This document shows, piece by piece, positions 1 to 6,410 of a DNA stretch of 6,498 bases. How positions within the stretch are numbered: the stretch's first letter is position 1; every line of letters starts with the position of its first letter. Under the pieces are notes generated by a model, which was given only the letters and a program-made list of their open reading frames with translations, did no database searches and was not told the DNA's origin. The DNA comes from Fibrobacterota bacterium (lineage in GTDB: Bacteria > Fibrobacterota > Chitinivibrionia > Chitinivibrionales > JANQEN01), in NCBI GenBank assembly GCA_030619215.1, contig JAUXBV010000209.1, positions 1-6,498 of the forward strand, read 5' to 3'. The translations under genes were made by a program, and so were the position numbers.

Positions 1-575
1 GTACTGCTTATTTTGTAGTGGCCATAGGTGTTGGTATTATTGCTTTGTGTAAATTACTCTTCTTTGATTTTGCATGCTGGAACTACAACATAGGAATGTT
101 TATCTATAGAAAAGAAAATATTGATATTTTCATGAGACTTATAGATTATGGGGCTATATTTGTAATTCTAATTGCATTTATGAAACTTATACAGCTTCCC
201 AAGGGTGGGCATAATTTTCAAAGATTCTTCAAAGCAATTAGTGTTGGATTACTTATTGTCTATACATCTCTGGAAACAAATACCTTTTTCCATTGGTATG
301 TTCCGGATTTTCAGGCCGGTTCTATTTCCGTTCTTTGGGCACTGTTTGCTATTGTGTTTTTAGTCATTGGGATTAGAAGAGATAGTTCAGTCTGGCGTTA
401 CAGCGGCTTACTACTATTTCTTATTGTCACGGCAAAGGCTTTTCTTTTCGACCTCTCAGAATTGGAAATAATCTACCGGGTAATTGCTTTCATGATCGTT
501 GGTGTACTTCTCATTGCAGGATCATTTGCCTATATCCAGGCTAACAAAAAATTTATAACGAAGGAAAATAAATGA
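1..575 (+). CDS. DUF2339 family polytopic membrane protein, C-terminal part (5' end outside window)
   Basis: The frame is open to the left edge (first whole codon at base 3), so this is the last 190 residues of a longer gene. The internal GTG at base 18 is not a credible start. The fragment is strongly hydrophobic, with about six membrane-spanning stretches (roughly residues 3-21, 46-63, 76-90, 106-123, 134-150 and 159-178 of the fragment). The last third matches the pattern I know from the C-terminus of DUF2339 proteins: WALFAI, GIRR, an Arg-Tyr-Ser-Gly turn, then TAKAFLFDLSEL and YRVIAF before a final helix and a short Lys-rich cytoplasmic tail. DUF2339 proteins are usually several hundred residues with many membrane segments, so most of this one is missing. 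No enzymatic function is established for the family. The stop codon overlaps the start of the next gene (ATGA), implying co-transcription and coupled translation. The family call is from recall, not a search. Confidence 0.8.
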   Translation, partial: TAYFVVAIGVGIIALCKLLFFDFACWNYNIGMFIYRKENIDIFMRLIDYGAIFVILIAFMKLIQLPKGGHNFQRFFKAISVGLLIVYTSLETNTFFHWYVPDFQAGSISVLWALFAIVFLVIGIRRDSSVWRYSGLLLFLIVTAKAFLFDLSELEIIYRVIAFMIVGVLLIAGSFAYIQANKKFITKENK

Positions 576-1942
576 ACAAGAACTTTGTTTTAATAAGCTT
601 ACTTTTTTATGTAACACTATGCCAGGCAAAAATAGCACCTTATTCCTTTTTATATTACAGAGATTTAAAAGCTCCTGAGACATTAGAAAATGAGATTGCT
701 TCATTTGTTATTAATGACAGCCTCTATTTACATACAGAAGATTACTTTTCAAACATACGATTGTATTCAAAGGATAACAAAGAAATACCTTTTATTATTA
801 GACATATTACTTCAAATGATACAATAACATACGAACCTGTTATCCACCTCAGTCAACACGATTTTAAAAGGAATAAAGACAACAGCATAGAGGTAATTTA
901 TAAAAGAGATAAAAAAGATTCCATTCCTGTCTCACTTACCCTTGAAACCTCAAAAACAAACTTCGAGAAAATGGTTACAGTATATGGAAGCAATAATATT
1001 AAGAAGTGGACAGTATTAGTAGAGAAACAGCCAATATTTGATTATGAAAAGTATATCGACGTGCGAAACCTTACCGTCTCATTCGATAAAAAACCTTTTA
1101 TTTATTACAAAATCCATCTTAACAATATAACAGAAATAAAAAATTCTCCCTTTACACAAATATTTGCTGAGTATGATGAGCGGGAGGTGAAAAGGCGTTA
1201 TAAAGAATTTTATGAGTATAAGATAACTTTTCATATTAATAATACCATTTTCAAAGGAAAATATAAGAAGTTGGTATATGGTAAAAAGGTTTTAAAAGAA
1301 TATCCCCTCCTCATATCAGAAACAATTCAGGACACCACCGATAAAACAACCAATACCTATCTTGGTTCAAACCGGCAACCTCTTAACAAAATATCGTTAA
1401 AGGTAAATACTAAAAATTTTAAGAGGAAAATAAAAGTCGAGGGAACAAATGATACTACTGATGATCCAACCTGGTACTATCTTGGAAATACGGAAATCTA
1501 CGATGTTACAGCCGGAGATTTTCATAAAGAAAAGATGGATATAGATCTGAATAGAACAGGACGATTCACCAAATACAGGATAAAAATTTATGACCATGAC
1601 AATTTACCGATTACTTTCTCTTCTGTTTCTGCAATAGGTGACATTCATGAAATTCTTTTCTTTCACAACAACATTTCCTCCTTAAAGGTTTATTATGGTG
1701 GCAATGATATTCCGGCTCCTAAATATGATGTGTCTTCTGTTTTGGCTGAGGCACCACCAATAAAAGGCAGCCTTTGGGAGTTGGGAAAAGAATATCGTAA
1801 TATTGAGAAACCTTTATCTACAAAAAGGCAACTTTTAAAACCAATACATATACTTTATGGTGCTCTTGCATTAATGATTATTGTATTGTTGTGTGTATTG
1901 GTCTTTACTGTTAAAAAGGTCGACGAAAAGATAAAACCGTAG
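572..1942 (+). CDS. DUF3999 family exported membrane-anchored protein
   Basis: A 456-residue protein with an N-terminal signal peptide (hydrophobic residues 5-17, likely cleavage after Cys-Gln-Ala at 17-19), a long beta-rich extracytoplasmic region, and one C-terminal membrane helix at about 424-447 followed by a Lys-rich cytoplasmic tail. Two similar units stand out: VYGSNN...KKW near 137-146 followed by a beta segment ending YYKIHL, and VEGTND...TWYYL near 289-304 followed by YRIKIYD. Both resemble the discoidin-like pattern of DUF3999 (a V-x-G-S/T-N/D turn, Trp, then a strand). YYGGNDIPAPKYD (374-386) matches the family's Tyr-Gly-Asn...Ala-Pro-x-Tyr-Asp signature. The ATG lies inside the stop of the DUF2339 gene and has a good Shine-Dalgarno (AAGGA, 561-565, 6 nt away). 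DUF2339 and DUF3999 are, as I recall, often adjacent, which suggests a joint envelope role, possibly binding glycans outside the cell. No biochemical function is known. The gene is visibly more AT-rich than the two plus-strand genes that follow. Confidence 0.82.
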   Translation: MNKNFVLISLLFYVTLCQAKIAPYSFLYYRDLKAPETLENEIASFVINDSLYLHTEDYFSNIRLYSKDNKEIPFIIRHITSNDTITYEPVIHLSQHDFKRNKDNSIEVIYKRDKKDSIPVSLTLETSKTNFEKMVTVYGSNNIKKWTVLVEKQPIFDYEKYIDVRNLTVSFDKKPFIYYKIHLNNITEIKNSPFTQIFAEYDEREVKRRYKEFYEYKITFHINNTIFKGKYKKLVYGKKVLKEYPLLISETIQDTTDKTTNTYLGSNRQPLNKISLKVNTKNFKRKIKVEGTNDTTDDPTWYYLGNTEIYDVTAGDFHKEKMDIDLNRTGRFTKYRIKIYDHDNLPITFSSVSAIGDIHEILFFHNNISSLKVYYGGNDIPAPKYDVSSVLAEAPPIKGSLWELGKEYRNIEKPLSTKRQLLKPIHILYGALALMIIVLLCVLVFTVKKVDEKIKP

Positions 1943-2073
1943 GCCCTTTCCATAAAAAATTTCAAACTTAGCATAGTAATCATGCAATAATCCCGAAATA
2001 AAAGCGCTAATACCTTAAAGTTTATTATCTTATTTTAACAAACCAAGCTTAAAACACCTTTAATTTAACAAGC

Positions 2074-2078
2074 AGGAA
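2074..2078 (+). promoter_or_regulatory. Ribosome binding site that fixes the TTG start of the EFR1-like gene
   Basis: AGGAA lies 3-4 nt before TTG at 2082, which is rather close spacing. In the same frame a TAA stop occurs at 2061-2063 and no ATG or GTG lies between it and the TTG. The next Met is at residue 27, after the flavodoxin SGTGNT loop that the protein needs. TTG at 2082 is therefore the only sensible start visible. TTG together with the short spacing may keep expression low, which is an inference. Confidence 0.6.
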
Positions 2079-2081
2079 CTA

Positions 2082-2939
2082 TTGAATAATCACTCCATTA
2101 AGACAATAGACTTCTACTTCTTCTCAGGCACCGGCAACACCCTATTAGTTGTCAAGAAAATGAAAGAGGTCTTTGAGAATAACAGGATAGTTGTTAATCT
2201 CTTTCATCTTGAAAAAACCGATCCACGGAAAATAGATACAAACCATACTATTGGCCTGGCAGTCCCTGTCGCTGAGCAGGGGACATTCCCGCTTGTGTGG
2301 GATTTTGTAAAAAACATGCCGCAGGCAAACGAAACGGCGGTTTTCATGGTTGACACAATGCTGGCGTTTTCCGGAGGGATCGTAGGGCCGATAAGAAAAA
2401 TTCTCAAGCCAAAGGGGTATAAACCGATTGGCGCGAAAGAGATTTGCATGCCGAACAATCTTTTCCCGCGAAAAATAGATGAAGAAAAGAATAAAGAAAA
2501 AGTCAGAAAAGGACTTATACGGGCTGAAAAATATGCTGAAGATATAATAAGCGGCAGGTCAAGGTGGCGAAGGATACCCATTCTCTCTGATTTTATGGGT
2601 TATTTCTCCAAAGCGGATTGGGCGTGGAAATCATTGCGAAAACATTACAAGTTAGCTGTTGATGAGTCAAAGTGCATACAATGCGGATTGTGCGAGAGCC
2701 TTTGTCCTGTTGGTAATATAACCATGAATGATTATCCTAATTATAGGATAATATTGAGTAGAAGCGGACAGGTCATATCAAATATGCCCCGCCGCTTAAC
2801 TCACTATTATCCGGAATTTCAGGGCAAATGTACAATCTGTATGCGGTGCCTTTCATTTTGCCCAAAGAAAGCAATAGCAAGAATAAAGACAAAGCATGAA
2901 ATATACAGGGCTGTGAATGTTAAGGAGTTGATTGATTAA
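2082..2939 (+). CDS. EFR1-like flavodoxin/ferredoxin fusion protein with two 4Fe-4S clusters
   Basis: A 285-residue cytoplasmic protein with no signal peptide. Residues 7-160 form a flavodoxin-like fold: strand KTIDFYFFSGTGNT (7-20) contains the phosphate-binding SGTGNT loop expected to hold FMN. Residues 198-208 (CIQCGLCESLC) and 250-260 (CTICMRCLSFC), each followed by Pro, are two CxxCxxCxxxCP motifs, binding two 4Fe-4S clusters as in bacterial ferredoxins. This arrangement is that of EFR1-family ferredoxins, presumed electron carriers or small flavin/Fe-S oxidoreductases in anaerobes; partner and substrate are not known. All eight cluster cysteines are present. The spacer between the last Cys of motif 1 and the first Cys of motif 2 is about 42 residues, roughly twice what I expect for the family, and its DNA contains a perfect inverted repeat (2731-2752). 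The start is TTG. The gene ends 14 bp before the next, suggesting an operon. It could also be named a generic flavodoxin-fold 4Fe-4S protein. Confidence 0.85.
   Translation: MNNHSIKTIDFYFFSGTGNTLLVVKKMKEVFENNRIVVNLFHLEKTDPRKIDTNHTIGLAVPVAEQGTFPLVWDFVKNMPQANETAVFMVDTMLAFSGGIVGPIRKILKPKGYKPIGAKEICMPNNLFPRKIDEEKNKEKVRKGLIRAEKYAEDIISGRSRWRRIPILSDFMGYFSKADWAWKSLRKHYKLAVDESKCIQCGLCESLCPVGNITMNDYPNYRIILSRSGQVISNMPRRLTHYYPEFQGKCTICMRCLSFCPKKAIARIKTKHEIYRAVNVKELID
2731..2752. repeat. Perfect 9-bp inverted repeat with 4-nt loop inside the EFR1-like gene
   Basis: Left arm ATTATCCTA (2731-2739), loop ATTA (2740-2743) and right arm TAGGATAAT (2744-2752) are exactly complementary. The repeat lies within the coding sequence (about residues 217-224), in the unusually long linker between the two cluster motifs. 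The arms contain ATTATCC/GGATAAT, the same heptamer found in the palindrome at 6303-6314. There is no T-run after it, so it is unlikely to be an intrinsic terminator. It may be chance in an AT-rich gene, an mRNA hairpin, a protein-binding site or the mark of a small insertion. Confidence 0.6.
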
Positions 2940-2953
2940 CTATATTATTACCT

Positions 2954-4429
2954 ATGAACACACGGACGATTCTTTTCATAAGCACAATCACATTTTTTCT
3001 GCTGCCTGCCTTTGCTTCCGAGATTGACACATCAGAAAAACCACCTGTCCCGCATTACAAAAGAAACGTCGTAAAAGTACACCCCTTTATCCAAAAAAAA
3101 GAAGATGTTGATATCTCATGGGTGGCTGTTACTGCAGAACGTAAGATTGTCGAGTTGTTTGCCAACGCCCAGGTAATTGTGACCTCTCATCTTATCCGAA
3201 GCCCCACGTCCCTTAAACCTGATTATCAAATAAAGGGAAGTGTTAATAAGAAAGGTTTCCTGTTGACAGCAGAGATTACACTTTCGGATAAAAAAGGCAA
3301 TAAAATTTCATCCGGCAAAATTATAGGCACAATCGGATTTTTCAAAAGAATAAGAAATGTTACCGGCGAGACTGTTGTTTATGCATTGGGCATAAATGAA
3401 AAATTAGAAAAGAGAGACACTACAAATAAACCGACAAACAGTAATATCGCCTATGCTCTATACCTGCTTGCTAAACAAAAAGTATTGGCAGAGCAACCTG
3501 ATCGGGCAATAAAGCTTTTATTAGAAGCGGTTAAAGAAGATCCGAAATTTGCAATGGCCTATTGGACAATGTCTCGGATTTATAATAAAAAAGGCAGTAA
3601 GGACAGTGCAATTGTTTGGGATAATAAAGCCATTGAGATTGACTCAACCCACCCCCGGTGGCCTTATGCTGATTCAATTGATAAAGAGCAGCCATTAAGG
3701 CACCTGCTCCATGTTTCAAAAAGGCAGACGTTTGAAGTTATCGATTCGGGCCTGTCATGTAAATACACAGAGCTCGAACATTACGGCTTTTCAGCTATAA
3801 CCTGGTGTATCGACCCGAAGCTCTTTACAATTGATATAGAGCTGCAAAATACAAACACAGGGAATCATATCAAGGAATTTTTCAGGGATAAAAGAACAAT
3901 ACTGGCCATAAACGCCGGCTTTTTTGAAATTGACGGTAAATACAATCTGACTCCATCCGGCCTGATTATTTCAAACGGGAAGATGATATTCCCTGTTACC
4001 GACCATGGCGGCTCCGGTGTTTTCTGCCTGAAAAAAGGCAAGCCTGAGATAAAATGGTCAAAAGACACCATAATCCCAAATGAATATGAACTTGCCTTTC
4101 AATGCGGGCCGGTAATAGTCGAGCACGGCGGCAAACCCGGTATCTATAATAACAATTACAGGCGCCTGAACCGCTCCGCTATCGGAATCTCTGATGGTAA
4201 AGTGGTTATTACTATCGTTGTTGGAGAAAAAAACGTTGGCCTCAGCCTGTACGAGCTTGCCCAATATCTCCGCACCCCAAAAAATGAAGGTGGCGCAGGT
4301 TGCGATGTGGCCCTAAACCTTGACGGCGGCTCCTCAACACAGGCGCGTTTTATGTATCAGGGATTTGTAATCAATATAAACGGGCTCTGGGCGATTAACA
4401 GTGCTGTTGTGGCGAAAAAGCTAAAATAA
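2954..4429 (+). CDS. Exported TolB-N-like/TPR/phosphodiester glycosidase (NAGPA, DUF2233) fusion
   Basis: A 491-residue protein with a Sec signal peptide (hydrophobic residues 5-19, cleavage probably after Ala-Phe-Ala-Ser near 19-22). Residues about 50-146 resemble the TolB-N-like domain that precedes TPRs in many bacterial proteins: DYQIKGSVNKKG, then a strand LTAEITLSDKKGN. Residues 164-230 are helical and TPR-like (AIKLLLEAVKEDPKFAMAYW, then YNKKGSKDSAIVWDNKAIEID). Residues about 258-491 are a NAGPA/DUF2233 phosphodiester glycosidase domain with its hallmarks in order: AINAGFF (318-324), PSGLIISNGK (334-343), QCGPVIVEHGG (383-393), NRSAIGISDGK (406-416) and NLDGGSSTQ (455-463). Human NAGPA uncovers mannose-6-phosphate; bacterial members are thought to act on sugar phosphodiesters such as those of wall or exopolysaccharide polymers, but this substrate is unknown. 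No Shine-Dalgarno is visible just before the ATG, so it may rely on translation of the EFR1-like gene ending 14 bp upstream. The signal peptide supports this start. The glycosidase call is firm, the TPR call fair, and the TolB-N call tentative. Confidence 0.88.
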   Translation: MNTRTILFISTITFFLLPAFASEIDTSEKPPVPHYKRNVVKVHPFIQKKEDVDISWVAVTAERKIVELFANAQVIVTSHLIRSPTSLKPDYQIKGSVNKKGFLLTAEITLSDKKGNKISSGKIIGTIGFFKRIRNVTGETVVYALGINEKLEKRDTTNKPTNSNIAYALYLLAKQKVLAEQPDRAIKLLLEAVKEDPKFAMAYWTMSRIYNKKGSKDSAIVWDNKAIEIDSTHPRWPYADSIDKEQPLRHLLHVSKRQTFEVIDSGLSCKYTELEHYGFSAITWCIDPKLFTIDIELQNTNTGNHIKEFFRDKRTILAINAGFFEIDGKYNLTPSGLIISNGKMIFPVTDHGGSGVFCLKKGKPEIKWSKDTIIPNEYELAFQCGPVIVEHGGKPGIYNNNYRRLNRSAIGISDGKVVITIVVGEKNVGLSLYELAQYLRTPKNEGGAGCDVALNLDGGSSTQARFMYQGFVININGLWAINSAVVAKKLK

Positions 4430-4467
4430 TTTTTTTTGCTTATTTATTGCTTTATCCAATATTATTA

Positions 4468-4485
4468 AAGAACCTTGAGGTTTTT
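4468..4485. terminator. Weak AT-rich hairpin between convergent genes, possible bidirectional terminator
   Basis: AAGAACC (4468-4474), loop TTGA and GGTTTTT (4479-4485) form a 7-bp stem with one G-T pair. On the minus strand the stem is followed by a T-rich stretch (TTCTTTAATAAT), and on the plus strand the T-run is part of the stem itself. It lies between the stop of the glycosidase gene (4429) and the stop of the carboxypeptidase gene (4511). An 8-T run at 4430-4437, directly after the glycosidase stop, has no good GC stem before it. The position is right, but the stem has only two G-C pairs, so confidence is low. Confidence 0.3.
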
Positions 4486-4510
4486 GAAAGCTTTGCCAGT
4501 AATATAGCTC

Positions 4511-6238
4511 TTATTGTGAAAACATAATACGTTGTGAATATGACTGTTTTGTAGCTTGTACTTGTACTATATAACAGCCATTGCCAACATGTTTTAAGCC
4601 ATTTAATACAATACTTTTTTGGTAAGAAGTTAATTGTGGAGTAAAAGTTTTAATTACTCTTCCATTAAGACTATATAGTGCAATCTTTTTTATCCGGGTG
4701 TCTTCTTTGCATATAATTTTAATGCTTCTGTTATTAGATATTATTGAAATAGGGGGTGCATTATTTTTTGTATAATAATTATTACTACCCGTAACTGATG
4801 ACAATAGTCTCACATCAAGTATTGTAGCTTCATGATTCTCTACAGCTACACTTCCAACCGTTTTAGGGTAATAATCTTTGCATGAAAAAGTGACCTCATA
4901 GGTTCCTCTGTAAATGGGGCGGTAATAGCCGCCATGAGGTAAATGGGAATAGACATGATTGCTGTCTTTGTCAAGATTTTCAATGAATACCTTTGCCGCG
5001 AGAGGCTCCCCGGTTATGGAATCCGTAACTATTCCCCGGATACCGTTTAATACCTGTTCATAAAACGATAATAACGCATCTTTATTATAATCCCAAAGAC
5101 TATTTAATTGATTCTCCGGTAGTGTTTTTGTATTGGACATTTCAATGGTAAGTCCCCTGCAATGATTATAGTGGAGCTGCCAGTCTAATCTGATACCTTC
5201 TGCCGTATACAAGCCCTCGGCACCGTTACCAACACCATTGGTACTACCGGTAAAATACCCTGTCGGACTATTAGCCTGGGCCAGGTCAGCGTATTGACGG
5301 GCAATAAGAAGGAACCAATCATTATCCAATGGCTTTACGAACTGGCAGGCCCACGGAGTAAGAGCACACTCAATGCCGCCATGTAAATCAGCTCCCATAA
5401 CAAGATTATGTTGGCTTTCAAATTGTATGCATGCTTCAGTCTCTTTCTGATAGACATTGCCGTCAGGATGTGCTCCTCCTATATGGTTAGGAAAATTTCG
5501 ATTGATGTCAATGTTATTTGCATTTCCCCTTCTTGCTCCGAAGACAGTATTATTCCCGCCGCTATATGTTCCATCAAGATTTATGTTTGGATTTATCCAC
5601 ATTTCTATACTGTCAACAATCCTGGTTACACGAGCATCCTGTCCATAATTTGTAAGCAGGTAATCAATCATTCGTAACATAAGCATATAGCCGGCTGTTT
5701 CATCGCCATGCATAGTTGACGCACTAAGGAATCCCGGCTCATTTTCAATATCATTAACGTGATCACTAACTTTTGCAACTAATATCTTTCGTCCATTATG
5801 TGTTTCACCAATCTCATGAATTTTACACAGTTCAGGGTAATCGGTTTCAAACTGATTCATCATATTTATATATTCATCATAGGTGGGGTATTTATCCCAC
5901 TCAAAGGACTCCCCGGGTTTTCCATAATACATTTGAGGGTTTTTCAGCAAATCACCTGGGTGTGTTAATACTTCATAGTAAAGATCATATTCTAAAAATT
6001 TCTGTAACTCCTCTTTATTTGCATACGCATAAACTTGCGAACCAAGAACCCTGTCAATAGAAACTACACTCGAAAGCCTGCTTATATCTGATTTCGAATT
6101 TATAGTAAAGCTGAAATAGACTTCCCCTCCTTGTTCAAGGTATTGGGAAGCTTTGGTATATTCATTAATTTCAGAAGAATAAAGCAAAGAAAAGCATAAA
6201 CTAATAATTAATGGTAGGATTACAATTTTTTTTAACAT
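4511..6238 (-). CDS. Secreted M14 zinc carboxypeptidase with regulatory-like domain and T9SS-like C-terminal tail
   Basis: A 575-residue exported peptidase. Order: signal peptide (residues 1-22, hydrophobic 5-20), an N-terminal prodomain-like region to about 110, the M14 catalytic domain (about 115-395), a carboxypeptidase regulatory-like transthyretin-type domain (about 399-478, beginning GIRGIVTDSITGEPL), and a C-terminal sorting-type domain (about 497-575, with IALYSLNGRVIKTF and GNGCYIVQVQ near the end). Zinc ligands are H177 and E180 (STMHGDE) and H286 (GADLHGG). By alignment to carboxypeptidase A, R237 and N246/R247 (INRNFP) bind substrate, Y344 matches Tyr248, and E366 (LTIEMS) is the general base. 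The catalytic set is complete. The overall order resembles the CPN/CPE/CPD regulatory carboxypeptidases (M14B). It should remove C-terminal residues from peptides outside the cell. The tail resembles type A type IX secretion signals. The start has a good Shine-Dalgarno: AGAGG (minus strand, 6248-6244), 5 nt before ATG. The gene is monocistronic here and convergent with the glycosidase gene. Confidence 0.92.
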   Translation of the reverse strand: MLKKIVILPLIISLCFSLLYSSEINEYTKASQYLEQGGEVYFSFTINSKSDISRLSSVVSIDRVLGSQVYAYANKEELQKFLEYDLYYEVLTHPGDLLKNPQMYYGKPGESFEWDKYPTYDEYINMMNQFETDYPELCKIHEIGETHNGRKILVAKVSDHVNDIENEPGFLSASTMHGDETAGYMLMLRMIDYLLTNYGQDARVTRIVDSIEMWINPNINLDGTYSGGNNTVFGARRGNANNIDINRNFPNHIGGAHPDGNVYQKETEACIQFESQHNLVMGADLHGGIECALTPWACQFVKPLDNDWFLLIARQYADLAQANSPTGYFTGSTNGVGNGAEGLYTAEGIRLDWQLHYNHCRGLTIEMSNTKTLPENQLNSLWDYNKDALLSFYEQVLNGIRGIVTDSITGEPLAAKVFIENLDKDSNHVYSHLPHGGYYRPIYRGTYEVTFSCKDYYPKTVGSVAVENHEATILDVRLLSSVTGSNNYYTKNNAPPISIISNNRSIKIICKEDTRIKKIALYSLNGRVIKTFTPQLTSYQKSIVLNGLKHVGNGCYIVQVQATKQSYSQRIMFSQ

Positions 6239-6302
6239 GATGACCTCTACAAATAAAATTTAAACTTGTCATCTAATAATATACTACAAATTCAGAAATT
6301 TT

Positions 6303-6335
6303 GGATAATTATCCTTTAGTACTAATAATTATTAG
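6303..6335. promoter_or_regulatory. Twin perfect palindromes sharing core ATAATTAT, upstream of the carboxypeptidase gene
   Basis: GGATAATTATCC (6303-6314) and CTAATAATTATTAG (6322-6335) are both perfect palindromes with the same central octamer. Their centres are 20 bp apart, about two helical turns, so bound dimers would sit on the same DNA face. They lie about 70 and 90 bp before the minus-strand ATG at 6238. A loose -10-like TATATT occurs at 6283-6278 on the minus strand, which would place the nearer palindrome over the -35 region. This arrangement suits an operator pair, but no regulator is recognised, and AT-rich palindromes arise easily by chance. Confidence 0.4.
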
Positions 6336-6360
6336 GTTGTGGACGGGGTGAAAATAAGGC

Positions 6361-6410
6361 AAGGGTTATAAATCCTTAAAATTTCATTATTTCAAGGATT
6401 CAAACTCCTT
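6361..6410. repeat. Pair of 17-bp AAGG...CCTT imperfect repeats that can fold into a larger hairpin
   Basis: AAGGGTTATAAATCCTT (6361-6377) and AAGGATTCAAACTCCTT (6394-6410) match at 13 of 17 positions, are each partly self-complementary, and are 33 bp apart start to start. In addition AATCCTT (6371-6377) pairs exactly with AAGGATT (6394-6400). After one A/C mismatch, AAAT (6379-6382) pairs with ATTT (6389-6392), giving a stem with 11 of 12 positions paired around a 6-nt loop. There is no T-run on either side, so it is not a standard terminator. It could be a binding-site pair or a structured leader. No gene is visible around it. Confidence 0.4.

Noticed and set aside
614..628. Possible lipobox around Cys17 of the DUF3999 protein (VTLC)
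   Set aside because: Leu at the -1 position does not fit a lipobox, and the protein already has a C-terminal membrane anchor; signal peptidase I cleavage after Cys-Gln-Ala is more likely.
522..704. 60-residue minus-strand open frame across the DUF2339/DUF3999 junction
   Set aside because: It covers the overlap of two plus-strand genes and has no family resemblance.
1943..2081. Terminator or promoter in the spacer between the DUF3999 and EFR1-like genes
   Set aside because: I found no GC-containing hairpin with a T-run, and no -35/-10 pair with reasonable spacing; only AT-rich sequence and a repeated TTTAACAA.
2204..2581. 125-residue open frame on the minus strand within the EFR1-like gene
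   Set aside because: It lies entirely antisense to a well-supported gene, has no recognisable domain, and its composition is what the opposite strand of that gene would give.
5408..6060. Several open frames of 63-95 residues on the plus strand within the carboxypeptidase gene
   Set aside because: They overlap each other and the M14 catalytic domain on the opposite strand and show no motif, so they are shadows.
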